A DNA stretch of 64,000 bases, from the NCBI GenBank assembly GCA_964438995.1, contig CAYTMQ010000001.1, positions 620,001 to 684,000 of the forward strand, read 5' to 3'. The position numbers and the translations under genes were made by a program. The stretch comes from JABMMZ01 sp964438995 (lineage in GTDB: Bacteria; Bacteroidota; Bacteroidia; NS11-12g; UBA955). This document shows positions 9,901 through 16,812 of the stretch, in pieces. Positions within the stretch are counted from its first letter, which is position 1, and the number at the start of each line of letters is the position of its first letter. Under the pieces are notes generated by a model that worked only from the letters and a program-made list of their open reading frames with translations, ran no database searches and was not told the DNA's origin.

Positions 9901-11155
9901 GAACTTTACACACAATGCGCCTGGTATTCCATTCATCTTAGGTAGTCAGAAGTCAGACATCAGATACGAATTAGCAAAATTGGGTTCTTTAAGCAATGAC
10001 CCAAGATTGAATAACTTCTACACTGAGAATTATAGCAGGACAATTGGTGGAAATGCATCAATTGAGCCAATGAAGGATTTTAGAATTCAAGTGAATTTTA
10101 ATCTAAGTAGAACCAATAATTTGCAATCGTTGTTTAGATACGATGATACATTGAAAGATTGGAAAGACTTCTCAATAAGAGAAACAGGTAATTTCAATAT
10201 GACTGGTATTTTCTTAAGAACTTATGGAGAAAACATCAGCGCTAAAAATGGTTGGGTGAGCGAGAACTACAACAACTTTGAAAATGCTAGATTCATCATC
10301 TCTCAAAGACAAGCAATGAACGATGATAGAGTAGCCATTAAAACGGTTGATCCAGATGATAAGAAATTCTATTATGGATATGGCGCTAAAGCTCAGAACA
10401 CTCTAATACCTGCATTTATATCTGCTTACACTGGAGTAAATCAGTCTAAAGTGTCATTGAGTCCATTTAGAAATATTCCATTGCCAAACTGGACATTAAA
10501 CTACAATGGATTGAGCAAGAACAAAAAATTAAGTAAAATCTTTACGAATATCACCATTCAGCACAAATATGTAGGTAACTACTCTATTGGTGGATACACA
10601 ACCAATTTGTATTACAATCCTAAAGATTCTGCAATTTCTGGTAAAGATTTGGTGAGCCAATACAACATCAACAACATCAACATAAGAGAGCAATTTAACC
10701 CTTTAATTGGTGTCGATGTAACAACTAAATCTGGTATTACTGGAGGATTCAAAATCAACCGTACTAGAAACATCACTTTGTTTGTGCCTAATGCCAACTT
10801 AACTGAGATGAACGACAAGAACTTCTCTATGAATTTGGGTTATAGAACCAATGGTATGAAGATACCAATTAAGTTCAATGGCAAACGCATTAAGCTAGAG
10901 AATGATTTGTTGTTTGATATGAACATCACCATTGGTAACGTATTTACTATAGTAAGATTGGTTGACCAAAATACCAATACAGTAGCAAGCGGACAAAGAG
11001 TCGTATCGATTAAGCCTACACTTAATTATATGATCAATTCGAATATTAACTTGACAATTTTCTACGATAGAAGAGCATCTACACCACATGCTTCTAATAC
11101 CTTCCCAACAGCATTGACAACATTTGGAGCTAAGTTGAGGTATACTATCCAATAA
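3962..11155 (+). CDS. sprA: SprA, type IX secretion outer-membrane translocon / gliding motility protein
   Basis: At 2397 residues it matches the size of known SprA/Sov proteins (about 2400). SprA forms the very large outer-membrane beta-barrel through which T9SS cargo passes to the surface. The family's N-terminal block (VKSPPILDKVFRGG, then VDIQPSGSAELTFGG near residue 193) is followed by a long alternation of amphipathic strands to a C-terminal barrel strand. A hydrophobic export signal lies at residues 12-30. A Lys/Asn/Ser-rich insertion (about 1910-1945, TTKKKSNVANNDDKGSAA) is probably a loop. GTG at 3962 is the first possible start after an in-frame TAG at 3956. It would export the sorting-domain proteins encoded nearby. 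Confidence 0.95.
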   Translation: MKTLHSDKRLWSRGIVWLIGLAISIPVFSSSTKLRNLVGIPILAELISESFEEEVKGSKSVTLLKDNDNPADTSKTTTSDSGKSKLLYPIKDNAAGEKPGYKNNIDLYDPSVKTIVEYNPTTGKYEEYKEIAGRKILQRSMDRDEYMEYSAKEERKRYFEQRAKSNAGEAGYNTNKKINLVKSPPILDKVFRGGLVDIQPSGSAELTFGGIFNTVRNPQFSARQQKTGQFDFDQKIQLNVNGKIGNALNLGIKYDTDATFDFDNQTKLNWMGKDDQIVKSIELGNVSLPLNGSLIQAGQSLFGIKAALQFGKLKMTMIATQNKGQRTETTVNGGAQITNFNIQAHNYDQNRHYFLSQFFKDQFDNSMSTLPLLSSGVMINRVEVWVTNRSGNYENTRDVLAMMDLGETNPYNNTLKSTNSPYASNEHNTLYNSLVNSPNKDLIRQSKTCLDQINKEFPNLKQGLDHELLTYARQLNENEFTVNQRLGYISLTTALNNDEILAVAFEYTYNGVPFKVGEFTSEIASTRDDSKVIYVKMLKNNIIRTRLPMWELMMKNIYSLGSFNINPSDLNFNIIYNDDPSGADLNYMPVNNYPALSGGTPLIRVMNMDKINRQGESKPDGVFDAIEDVTFQPKNGRIIFPVREPFGNYLRSKFNGDSLVANKYVFDALYDSTKWLAEQDVAHNKFFLKGSYKGSSSNEISLNALNVPQGSVVVTANGTKLTENVDFIVDYNAGKVTIINQGILQSGAVIKVSAESNSMFNIQQKTLLGARFDYAANKKLLLGGTILHMYERALTPKTNIGDEPLLNTIIGVDASYATPSLLLTKLVDKLPFIQTKAESRLTAQGEYARIFPGMARGQNDTRGVSYLDDFEGAETTFDLRLVSSWKLASIPQNQPTIFPEWSLLATDKRTWGYQRAKLAWYNIDPTFYRKDKFTPEHIANDVEMQSNHYMREVSVNEVFPNKNIAQGAPNILPTLDLAFFPRERGQYNYNATNDFTADGFFKAPVKTWGGIMRRIESNDFEAANIDYIEIWMMDPFIYNSTGSNKGKLYIDLGNVSEDILPDRRKSFENGYNPKGVVQDVDTSVYGRIPILPQINNAFDNEPDSRQYQDLGLDGINDGDERSFDTAYLNALKAQFGENSKIYQEALSDPSTDNYKHNRDPDYTSTETSVIGRYKKYNHVQGNSTLDKLDDGTPKSATTIPDNEDINNDFTMNQTEDYFSYEIALSPEDLEIGKGFVTDVSSVVKTLKNGTKDTIKWIQIKVPIREYTRSVGNISDFKSIRFMRMYMKGFTDSTILRFAQMQLVRADWRRYLNSLNKPGAIVPLDPTDNTTFVVSTVNIEENGKRQPIRYVEPPGISRVRDPASQNFVQQNEQSLSLRVCNLKGGDSRAAYKTTNFDIRNYKNFKMFVHAEGTDLKDGDISAFVRIGTDLVGNYYEYEIPLKITPDGTYAATSIWKAENEFDFELADLFNAKILRSEANVQLTRPYFYFNNKGHKVTVLGLPDLSNIRVIMLGVRNNTDNPKCGEVWFNELRVTDITNKGGWAATGRVVAQMADFATLSASGNISTIGFGGIDKRLNERNLSDNYQFDLSSSFELGKFFPQKAGVNIPMFVGYSGTIIRPKFNPLNPDIELAKAVERMPDDQKRDFLKAAEDYNSRYSVNFTNVRKNQVGSGKIMPWSLSNFNLTYSYILLQKRNIQVEDAFSKTYHGSLGYSYSPKGKVWEPFKKIKSKHLRLLRDFNLRSAPQNILVRLDVDRYYSEMLARNNDLFKQITPRLYDKNFTMQRVYNFNYPITKSLKLDYSATVNARIEEPFGELNTEEKKDSVRKDFWALGRMRDFNQIANFNYTVPFEKIGFLNWITTSVRYSANYGWMQAPPAYNTLGNTIQNSRELNINSQFNLVNLYNKVPFLKRINNGTTKKKSNVANNDDKGSAATSKNKKEKQSFGTGLIRGIMMLRNVSINYTERNGVMLPGFKHTIDYFGQNFTHNAPGIPFILGSQKSDIRYELAKLGSLSNDPRLNNFYTENYSRTIGGNASIEPMKDFRIQVNFNLSRTNNLQSLFRYDDTLKDWKDFSIRETGNFNMTGIFLRTYGENISAKNGWVSENYNNFENARFIISQRQAMNDDRVAIKTVDPDDKKFYYGYGAKAQNTLIPAFISAYTGVNQSKVSLSPFRNIPLPNWTLNYNGLSKNKKLSKIFTNITIQHKYVGNYSIGGYTTNLYYNPKDSAISGKDLVSQYNINNINIREQFNPLIGVDVTTKSGITGGFKINRTRNITLFVPNANLTEMNDKNFSMNLGYRTNGMKIPIKFNGKRIKLENDLLFDMNITIGNVFTIVRLVDQNTNTVASGQRVVSIKPTLNYMINSNINLTIFYDRRASTPHASNTFPTALTTFGAKLRYTIQ

Positions 11156-11174
11156 AAAGATTTTAAAATTGGTT

Positions 11175-11210
11175 AAAACCCGACTTGTCAATGGCAGGTC
11201 GGGTTTTTTT
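11175..11210 (+). terminator. Rho-independent terminator after sprA
   Basis: An inverted repeat AAAACCCGAC / GTCGGGTTTT with a 13-nt loop is followed by a T run, 20 nt after the sprA stop. Confidence 0.85.
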
Positions 11211-11284
11211 ATTAATTGAAAGTCACGGTTTAAAAAATTATACATGGTTTTGGTAAAACAAATGCAAAGTGGAGTTTTTTTAAC

Positions 11285-11292
11285 TATATTTG
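11285..11292 (+). promoter_or_regulatory. -7 promoter box TATATTTG
   Basis: Exact TAnnTTTG match, 21 nt upstream of the ATG at 11314. The in-frame GTG at 11290 falls inside the box, which argues against it as a start. Confidence 0.6.
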
Positions 11293-11313
11293 TGTCAACA
11301 ATATAATTTCCGT

Positions 11314-13980
11314 ATGAAACTGCTTTCCGCTCATGTATGCAGAATTAATTTTATTTTTTGCATTTTATTTTTGGTATTGTCGATTGGCAATCAATTCTCT
11401 CTACATTCTCAAACTAAAACTTATGGATTATTAAAAAAGGTGTCAGGAAATGATGAAAATGGTTATGTCTTATTTTCACCATTAAATTGCGACACAACAT
11501 ACCTCATTAATAAATGCGGGCAATCTGTTCATCAATGGACCAGTGATTTTGCCCCAGGCATGTCTCTTTATTTACAACCCAATGGTCACCTCATCAAAGC
11601 TGGTACATTTACCGATACATTCTTCGGCGTCGCTGGTGGTAAGGGAGGTATTATTGAGGAGTTTGATTGGGACAACCAATTGATTTGGCGTTACAAAATT
11701 TTTAATGATTCTTTGTGTCAACACCACGACATCAAACCTCTGCCTAATGGTAATATTTTGGTTTTGACATGGCATGCCATCAGCAAACAAAAGGCATTAG
11801 CACTAGGTAGACGTAGCTCTAATTTTGGGGTCAATCAAAACGATTTGTGGGGAGAAAGATTGATAGAGTTAAGACCTATAGGAAAAGACAGTGCAGAAAT
11901 AGTTTGGCAATGGGATTTGTTCGATCACATCATTCAAGAAGATGATACAACACTTCCAAATTACGGTATCATTCAAAACCATCCAGAAAAAGTCAACATC
12001 AATTATGCGTTGAATTTAACCACCAACGATTGGATTCACGCCAACGGTATCGATTACAATTCAGACTTAGATCAAGTGGTTATCAGTTGTCACAATTTTT
12101 CAGAATTCTGGATTATCGATCACAGCACAACGACTGCTCAAGCAAAGACTAGTAGCGGAGGAAATCAAGGCAAGGGCGGTGATTTGTTGTACAGATGGGG
12201 AAATCCACAAGCATACAATATGGGCACATCTAACGATAGAAAATTGTTTAGACAGCATCACGCTTATTGGATACCTAATGGCATGAAAGACTCAGGGTGT
12301 ATCATGTTGTTTAATAATGGACTTGATAGAGATACTGCCTATTCGAGTGTCGAAGTGATTAAAACCCCAGTGCAATCCAATGGTTCTTATCAATCAAGTT
12401 TACCGTATTTGCCTGCTAATCCAATTTGGAAATACAAAGATTCAATACCTAAAAATTTCTATTCTTCTATAATTTCAGGTGCCGAGAGAATGCCTAATGG
12501 CAACACACTAATATGCAGTGGCGTTCAGGGTTTGTTCTTTGAAGTTACTCCTTCAGGTAAAACAGTTTGGAAATATAAGAATCCTTTACTTGGTAACACT
12601 GTAAGAACTGATGGTGTTGCTGCAAACAATGCCGTTTTCAGATGTACATTTTATCCTTCAAGTTTCCCAGCATTTAAAAATAGAAACTTGTCGTCTGGCA
12701 GAGTTTTAGAGAAAGCCTCAATGACATATTCTTGCAACTACGAATATTTAGCACCTGCAATAGTCTCGCTTAAACCTAGCACAAAAAGCGTTGCAATCAA
12801 TCCAGATACTGTTTTACAAATTGCATTTAGCGAAACCATCTTAAAGTCAATTGGAACTATTAACGTATATGCTAATAATACTCTATTCGAAACCATAGCT
12901 GTTTCAAGTGATTTGGTAGATGTCAATAACAATGTGATGACGATTAGACATTTGAAACAGTTTCCATTCAATACCAGAATAAGTATAGGTATGACTTCTA
13001 AAATTATTAGAGATTCATCTTTTAATTTTTTGATTTCACCATTGGATTCTTCAAAATGGAATTTTACCATTAGAAATTCATTTCCAAAATTGTTGACTTT
13101 GTTGCCAGATAGTGGCTTGTTGAATGTGAAAACAGATGTTGTACCTAGTATGTTTTTTGATGAAAAAATTGGTAAATCAAGTTCAGGGAATTTTAAAATT
13201 TATGAAAATGGCGTGCTGAAAGAAGTGATATCCGTTAATAGCAATAAGATTTCTACAGCAGGTAATTTGGTGACCATTCAACCAACAAATAAATTTGCTT
13301 ACAATGCCATCATCGAAATAGAAGTTGATTCATGTTTAAGCAATAAGTATGGGTATAAGAACAAACCAGTAAAGTCGGGTAAATGGGTGTTCAGAACGGT
13401 CTCACGAGCGTCCATTGTAAAATTGATACCATCGTCTATGTCGACTGAAGTTGATGTTGCTCAAAAGCTAACAATGCAATTTGATAGAACTTTGACTTTA
13501 GATTCTATAAAACCAATCAGAATTTTTGAGAATGGCGTTTTGAAGCATCAATTTAATACAGATGCAGCAGCCGTAACATACAGTGGAAGCTACTTAAGCA
13601 TTCAAACCAATACAGAATTCAAATCCAATTCTAGAATTGCGGTTGAGTTTCCAGTTGGGGCTTTAGTAGATCAAAATGGTACAAGTTTTAGTGGTATAGA
13701 TACTTCAAATTGGTGGTTTACTACCACATCAAATTCATCCATTGCTTCAATAGAATCAGCTAGATTTAAATTGTATCCAATGCCAGTTTCAGATAAATTT
13801 AGAATAGAATCTGAGATAGATATTGATAAGTTAGAGTTGGTGGATATAAATGGAAAAGTAATTAAAATAGAAGCCATTAAAAATGATGGTTATTGGGAGC
13901 TTAATTTGGAAGGATTGGTAAGTGGTTACTACATTCTAAGAATCAATGCTCAATATTCAATGAAAATATCGAAAACATAG
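11314..13980 (+). CDS. Secreted arylsulfotransferase (ASST)-like protein with Ig-like repeats and T9SS sorting domain
   Basis: This 888-residue exported protein has a signal peptide (residues about 10-35) and then an ASST-type beta-propeller region (about 35-470) with repeated blocks such as HHDIKPLPNGNIL, DWIHANGIDYN and RQHHAYWIPNG. These His-containing blades are the hallmark of aryl-sulfate sulfotransferases, which move sulfate between phenols. Three Big_5/SbsA-like Ig domains follow (about 480-790: 'VSLKPSTKSVAINPDTVLQIAFS' type units). A type A sorting domain ends it (LYPMPVSDKF, then GYYILRINAQ). Start ATG 11314 is chosen over GTG 11290, which lies in the promoter box. Export through SprA is inferred; sulfotransferase activity is unproven. 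Confidence 0.75.
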   Translation: MKLLSAHVCRINFIFCILFLVLSIGNQFSLHSQTKTYGLLKKVSGNDENGYVLFSPLNCDTTYLINKCGQSVHQWTSDFAPGMSLYLQPNGHLIKAGTFTDTFFGVAGGKGGIIEEFDWDNQLIWRYKIFNDSLCQHHDIKPLPNGNILVLTWHAISKQKALALGRRSSNFGVNQNDLWGERLIELRPIGKDSAEIVWQWDLFDHIIQEDDTTLPNYGIIQNHPEKVNINYALNLTTNDWIHANGIDYNSDLDQVVISCHNFSEFWIIDHSTTTAQAKTSSGGNQGKGGDLLYRWGNPQAYNMGTSNDRKLFRQHHAYWIPNGMKDSGCIMLFNNGLDRDTAYSSVEVIKTPVQSNGSYQSSLPYLPANPIWKYKDSIPKNFYSSIISGAERMPNGNTLICSGVQGLFFEVTPSGKTVWKYKNPLLGNTVRTDGVAANNAVFRCTFYPSSFPAFKNRNLSSGRVLEKASMTYSCNYEYLAPAIVSLKPSTKSVAINPDTVLQIAFSETILKSIGTINVYANNTLFETIAVSSDLVDVNNNVMTIRHLKQFPFNTRISIGMTSKIIRDSSFNFLISPLDSSKWNFTIRNSFPKLLTLLPDSGLLNVKTDVVPSMFFDEKIGKSSSGNFKIYENGVLKEVISVNSNKISTAGNLVTIQPTNKFAYNAIIEIEVDSCLSNKYGYKNKPVKSGKWVFRTVSRASIVKLIPSSMSTEVDVAQKLTMQFDRTLTLDSIKPIRIFENGVLKHQFNTDAAAVTYSGSYLSIQTNTEFKSNSRIAVEFPVGALVDQNGTSFSGIDTSNWWFTTTSNSSIASIESARFKLYPMPVSDKFRIESEIDIDKLELVDINGKVIKIEAIKNDGYWELNLEGLVSGYYILRINAQYSMKISKT

Positions 13981-14000
13981 TGCTATAAAAATCGGTATTT

Positions 14001-14031
14001 AAAGTCGGCCTCTCGTAGGTCGACTTTTTTT
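14001..14031 (+). terminator. Rho-independent terminator after the ASST-like gene
   Basis: Stem AAAGTCGGCC / GGTCGACTTT (one G-T wobble) with a 7-nt loop and T tract, 20 nt past the stop. The convergent gene ends at 14034. Confidence 0.8.
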
Positions 14032-14033
14032 AT

Positions 14034-15560
14034 TTAATGATGCAATTCAAACACTTTGATTTTACCCTGTGATGTAACAAATGTCATTGAATCAATCATG
14101 TTTCCTATACGTACTTCAAGAAGAGAATCGTTGCTGATTAAGTATTTAGGATGAGCTCCGTTGATGATATGGTCCATACGCGAGCTGTCGTGATCTGGTG
14201 AATATCTATGACCTCTAAGGTGTAAAAAATACAGCATGTTGTTTGGTGCTGGGTCTATACCAGCAACAACACATTGGTTTCTATTGATGCCTAATTCTTG
14301 CAGTTTGACTTTTAAAGAATCGTAAGTTTCTGCTTTTAAATGCGATTGTTCCCAGTAATTGCCTGGCGTATACCTTTCACTTAAATTGGTCGTTCCGCCA
14401 TTGTATTGAATAGAAAACATCCAAACTACAGCAGACAAAATTGCAACTTTGATGTACCACATTTTTGATGGTAATTTTTGAATGGCTTCAGATAAGGCTA
14501 ACCAGTTTAAGACAAAAGTTGGCATTAGGCAAATGATGTAATAATCGTGGTATTTGAATTGGTCTATCATTAAAAACAGAAAGGCAACTGAGCCAATCAA
14601 ATTGATGATAGACAAATAGAACAGTTCATTAGAGATGAAACGTTTTAAGAGCAATGGCAGTAAAAGAGCGCCAGAAAAAACGTAAATAAGAGGTTCTGAG
14701 AAGGTTTGTTGAGGCCAGTTGGCAAGGTATATCAACCAAGCAGTTTTATAGTCTTCAAGTTTGTCAGGAAGCGGAATGCGCATCATGAAATACTGACTGT
14801 TGTGCGTAGCAGCTAAGTGCTTGCTCCAAAAATACCATAATAGTGGGATGATACAAGACAACAACAAAACAGTGATAGCGCGTTTTCTGTTAACAATTCG
14901 TATGTTTAATGGGTTTATAAAAGACAAAGTGACTAATCCCATTAAACTAAGTAAGTGGATGGCTGTAGTTGTTTTAGATGCCACAGCAAGAGAGAGGCAA
15001 ACAATCAATAGTATTTCCATCCATTTGCTTTTAAAGTTTGGCAAATAAGGATGAAGAAAATACAATCTACTAAAGAGATACAATGCCATTAATGTGAGTC
15101 CTAATGCAGCAATATCTGGCAAGAAATTGGCCGAATAAAACATGAGTATTGGAGAGCATTGTAGAAGGCAAACCAAAAGAAATGAAATGATGGAATTCAT
15201 TTTGGTTTTAAACAATAGAAACAGTCCAAACATGCCAAAACTGAAGAACACAAAACTGATCAATCTAAACCAGAATTCGTCGTAAGAGAACAATTTGTAG
15301 AACAAAGCCGACAGGTAGGGAGTAAGAGGCAATTCGCAAGACACTATGCCGTCAATACATCTGTTTTCATTGACTTGCGGATATAAAAAGTTTAGGCCAT
15401 CATAATAATAATTCTGAGCCAGAGAAGCTCTATCGCATTGAGCGCTTTGATGCACACCACAAGGCAATGCATTAAGGTGAGATAGAACACCTGTGATATT
15501 AGCAAACCATATCCAAGCGGCAAAGAAGCTAATGGTGATATAGATTTGCTTTTTTTTCAA
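14034..15560 (-). CDS. GT39-like polytopic membrane glycosyltransferase
   Basis: This 508-residue protein has about eleven membrane helices. Its first large periplasmic loop ends in CELPLTPYLSALFYKLF and then EFWFRLISFVFF, the E-x-P-L...R pattern of the PMT/ArnT (GT39/GT83) superfamily. Such enzymes transfer a sugar from a lipid-phosphate donor to lipid or protein on the periplasmic side. The C-terminal domain (about 390-508) is soluble. The stop of the upstream double-rhodanese gene (15562) touches this start, so they probably form one transcript. Substrate is unknown. Confidence 0.65.
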   Translation of the reverse strand: MKKKQIYITISFFAAWIWFANITGVLSHLNALPCGVHQSAQCDRASLAQNYYYDGLNFLYPQVNENRCIDGIVSCELPLTPYLSALFYKLFSYDEFWFRLISFVFFSFGMFGLFLLFKTKMNSIISFLLVCLLQCSPILMFYSANFLPDIAALGLTLMALYLFSRLYFLHPYLPNFKSKWMEILLIVCLSLAVASKTTTAIHLLSLMGLVTLSFINPLNIRIVNRKRAITVLLLSCIIPLLWYFWSKHLAATHNSQYFMMRIPLPDKLEDYKTAWLIYLANWPQQTFSEPLIYVFSGALLLPLLLKRFISNELFYLSIINLIGSVAFLFLMIDQFKYHDYYIICLMPTFVLNWLALSEAIQKLPSKMWYIKVAILSAVVWMFSIQYNGGTTNLSERYTPGNYWEQSHLKAETYDSLKVKLQELGINRNQCVVAGIDPAPNNMLYFLHLRGHRYSPDHDSSRMDHIINGAHPKYLISNDSLLEVRIGNMIDSMTFVTSQGKIKVFELHH

Positions 15561-15561
15561 A

Positions 15562-16176
15562 TTATTTTTTAGTTGACTTAGTTGGAACTACAGGTACGCG
15601 TGTTTCAGAGATTTTTTTAATACCTCCATAGACATTTTTCACCAATTGAAAACCATTTTTCTTTAAGATACTGGATGCTATCATGCTGCTATAACCACCT
15701 CCGCAATAGACATAAACGACCTTTTCTTTATCTAGGTCTTTAAGTGAATCTTGTAGTTCGGTAACGGGATAGTTTTTAGAATCTATAACATGCCCTTCAT
15801 TGTATTTATCAGAGGTTCTCACATCGATGATCAGCTCTTCTCTAAAGTTGATGTCCAATTCAAATTCTTCAGGAGAAATACTAATGACCATATCGATTGG
15901 TAATCCTAAATCTTTGTAGCCTTTGTAGCCATTTTCTATGAAGTGAAGGTTAGGGTATCCCATGACATTGAGTGTTTTTTCGGCTTCTTGATTGTTGTCG
16001 GCAACGATAATAAACTGTTGTTTGGTATCAGGAAATAGTCCTCTAAATCTCTCAGAGAACGGGCCATTTGTGCCGACATTGATGCTTGAGGGGATGAAGC
16101 CACGTTCAAAAATATCGGGCACACGCAAGTCCACTATAGTATAATTTGGAAGATTTTTTGGGTCTACAAAATTCAT
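15562..16176 (-). CDS. Double rhodanese-domain protein
   Basis: This cytoplasmic protein of 204 residues has two rhodanese folds. The first lacks the catalytic Cys (sequence IIVADNNQEAEKT at the loop position). The second keeps it in VVYVYCGGGYSS, preceded by IIDVRTSDKYNEGHV. The inactive-plus-active layout matches tandem sulfurtransferases. The start is ATG 16176, not the GTG upstream, because a TATATTTG box lies 5 nt upstream on this strand and the family sequence begins at MNFVDPKNL. A sulfur-carrier role is inferred. Confidence 0.75.
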   Translation of the reverse strand: MNFVDPKNLPNYTIVDLRVPDIFERGFIPSSINVGTNGPFSERFRGLFPDTKQQFIIVADNNQEAEKTLNVMGYPNLHFIENGYKGYKDLGLPIDMVISISPEEFELDINFREELIIDVRTSDKYNEGHVIDSKNYPVTELQDSLKDLDKEKVVYVYCGGGYSSMIASSILKKNGFQLVKNVYGGIKKISETRVPVVPTKSTKK

Positions 16177-16181
16177 GGCTG

Positions 16182-16189
16182 CAAATATA
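16182..16189 (-). promoter_or_regulatory. -7 promoter box TATATTTG, nearly leaderless
   Basis: Exact consensus on the minus strand, only 5 nt before ATG 16176, so the transcript should begin at or next to the start codon. Confidence 0.55.
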
Positions 16190-16223
16190 GCAAGATAAAT
16201 TTGTAGAATTGGCGAAATGCGGA

Positions 16224-16253
16224 TTGTCAATGTGCAAAAAGGTTGTAAATTTG
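16224..16253 (+). promoter_or_regulatory. Promoter of tRNA-Ser (TTG-N19-TAAATTTG)
   Basis: TTG at 16224-16226 and TAAATTTG at 16246-16253 are spaced 19 nt apart and end 11 nt before the tRNA. This is the Bacteroidota -33/-7 layout. Confidence 0.65.
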
Positions 16254-16264
16254 CACCCTTACAC

Positions 16265-16352
16265 GGAGAGTTGTCCGAGTGGTCGAAGGAGCACGCCTGG
16301 AAAGTGTGTATAGGTCACAAGCTTATCTAGGGTTCGAATCCCTAACTCTCCG
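16265..16352 (+). tRNA. tRNA-Ser (anticodon GGA)
   Basis: This 88-nt tRNA has acceptor stem GGAGAGT / ACTCTCC and discriminator G, which is typical for Ser. The anticodon stem CACGC / GTGTG encloses loop CTGGAAA with anticodon GGA. A long variable arm and the T arm GGGTTCGAATCCC follow. The 3' CCA is not encoded. It reads UCC/UCU codons. Its 3' end is repeated three more times downstream. Confidence 0.95.
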
Positions 16353-16589
16353 CAATAAATGCACAGGTAATCCTGTGCATTTTTGCGTTAGAGAGTTAGA
16401 GGATGAGAACCCTAAAGGGTTCGAGCCGAAGCGAAGCGAAGACCGGCGAAGCCAATCCCTAACTCTCCGCAACAAATGCACAGGTAACCCTGTGCATTTT
16501 TGCGTAAGAGAGTTAGAGGATGAGAACCCTAAAGGGTTCGAGCCGTAGCGAAGCGAAGACCGGCGAAGCCAATCCCTAACTCTCCGCAA
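16337..16589 (+). repeat. 117-bp tandem repeat built on the 3' end of tRNA-Ser
   Basis: The tRNA 3' end (AATCCCTAACTCTCCGCAA) recurs at 16337, 16454 and 16571, giving two 117-bp units with about four substitutions plus a partial third. Each unit holds a terminator hairpin (AAATGCACAGG / CCTGTGCATTT), an inverted GAGAGTTAG, and GGGTTCGA separated from ATCCC by about 30 nt (GCCGAAGCGAAGCG...). This looks like the tRNA T-arm with an insert in the T loop. Open frames here on both strands are by-products of the repeat and are not called as genes. Confidence 0.9.
16357..16384 (+). terminator. Terminator of tRNA-Ser
   Basis: Perfect 11-bp stem AAATGCACAGG / CCTGTGCATTT, loop TAAT, T run, directly after the tRNA. 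An equivalent copy lies at 16474-16501. Confidence 0.85.
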
Positions 16590-16597
16590 TAAGATTG

Positions 16598-16627
16598 AAA
16601 GTTCAAGCGATAGCTTGGACTTTTTTA
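16598..16627 (+). terminator. Hairpin terminator after the third tRNA 3'-end copy
   Basis: Stem AAAGTTCAAGC / GCTTGGACTTT (one wobble), loop GATA, six Ts. Its sequence differs from the first two hairpins although it follows the same tRNA-derived segment. Confidence 0.75.
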
Positions 16628-16753
16628 ATGCCTCAAGCTTGAGTCTGAATCCACTGAGGTGGTTCAAGCGAAAAGCTAGAGGTATTAAAAAATAAAACGT
16701 TAAGACGTTTTAGATTCAATCCTATTAAGCCCTCCCTAACGGGATCATAAAAT

Positions 16754-16776
16754 AATCTCTCACTCTCCGCAATAAA
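16754..16776 (+). repeat. Fourth, degenerate copy of the tRNA-Ser 3' end
   Basis: It matches the 23 bases at 16337-16359 with two substitutions (AATCTCTCACTCTCCGCAAT). The 165 bp between copies three and four are AT-rich and hold another small hairpin (AAAACGT-TAAG-ACGTTTT, 16694-16711). Confidence 0.75.
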
Positions 16777-16780
16777 CGTT

Positions 16781-16812
16781 CAGTTGGGACAGGGCATGCC
16801 CTGTCCCAACTG
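16781..16812. repeat. Perfect 32-bp palindrome
   Basis: Arms CAGTTGGGACAGGGCA / TGCCCTGTCCCAACTG have no loop. It abuts the stop codon of the LytTR gene and follows the fourth tRNA-derived copy, so it may serve as a 3' RNA hairpin. Its core GGGCATGCCC recurs at 56428-56437. Confidence 0.85.

Noticed and set aside
12738..13070. 110-codon minus-strand frame
   Set aside because: Antisense to the Ig-like part of the ASST-like protein; no start context or family.
16337..16589. CRISPR-like tandem repeats
   Set aside because: Units are contiguous 117-bp copies of a tRNA-derived sequence with no unique spacers, and no cas genes are present.
16279..16667. Open frames of 89 and 114 codons on both strands over the tRNA-linked repeats
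   Set aside because: They overlap the tRNA and its 117-bp repeats, and their repetitive peptides (for example LRRVRDWLRRSS) follow from the repeat. No start signal or family.
16265..16776. tRNA-integrated mobile element bounded by att repeats
   Set aside because: Copies of the tRNA 3' end are only 117-183 bp apart with no integrase or other mobile gene between or near them.
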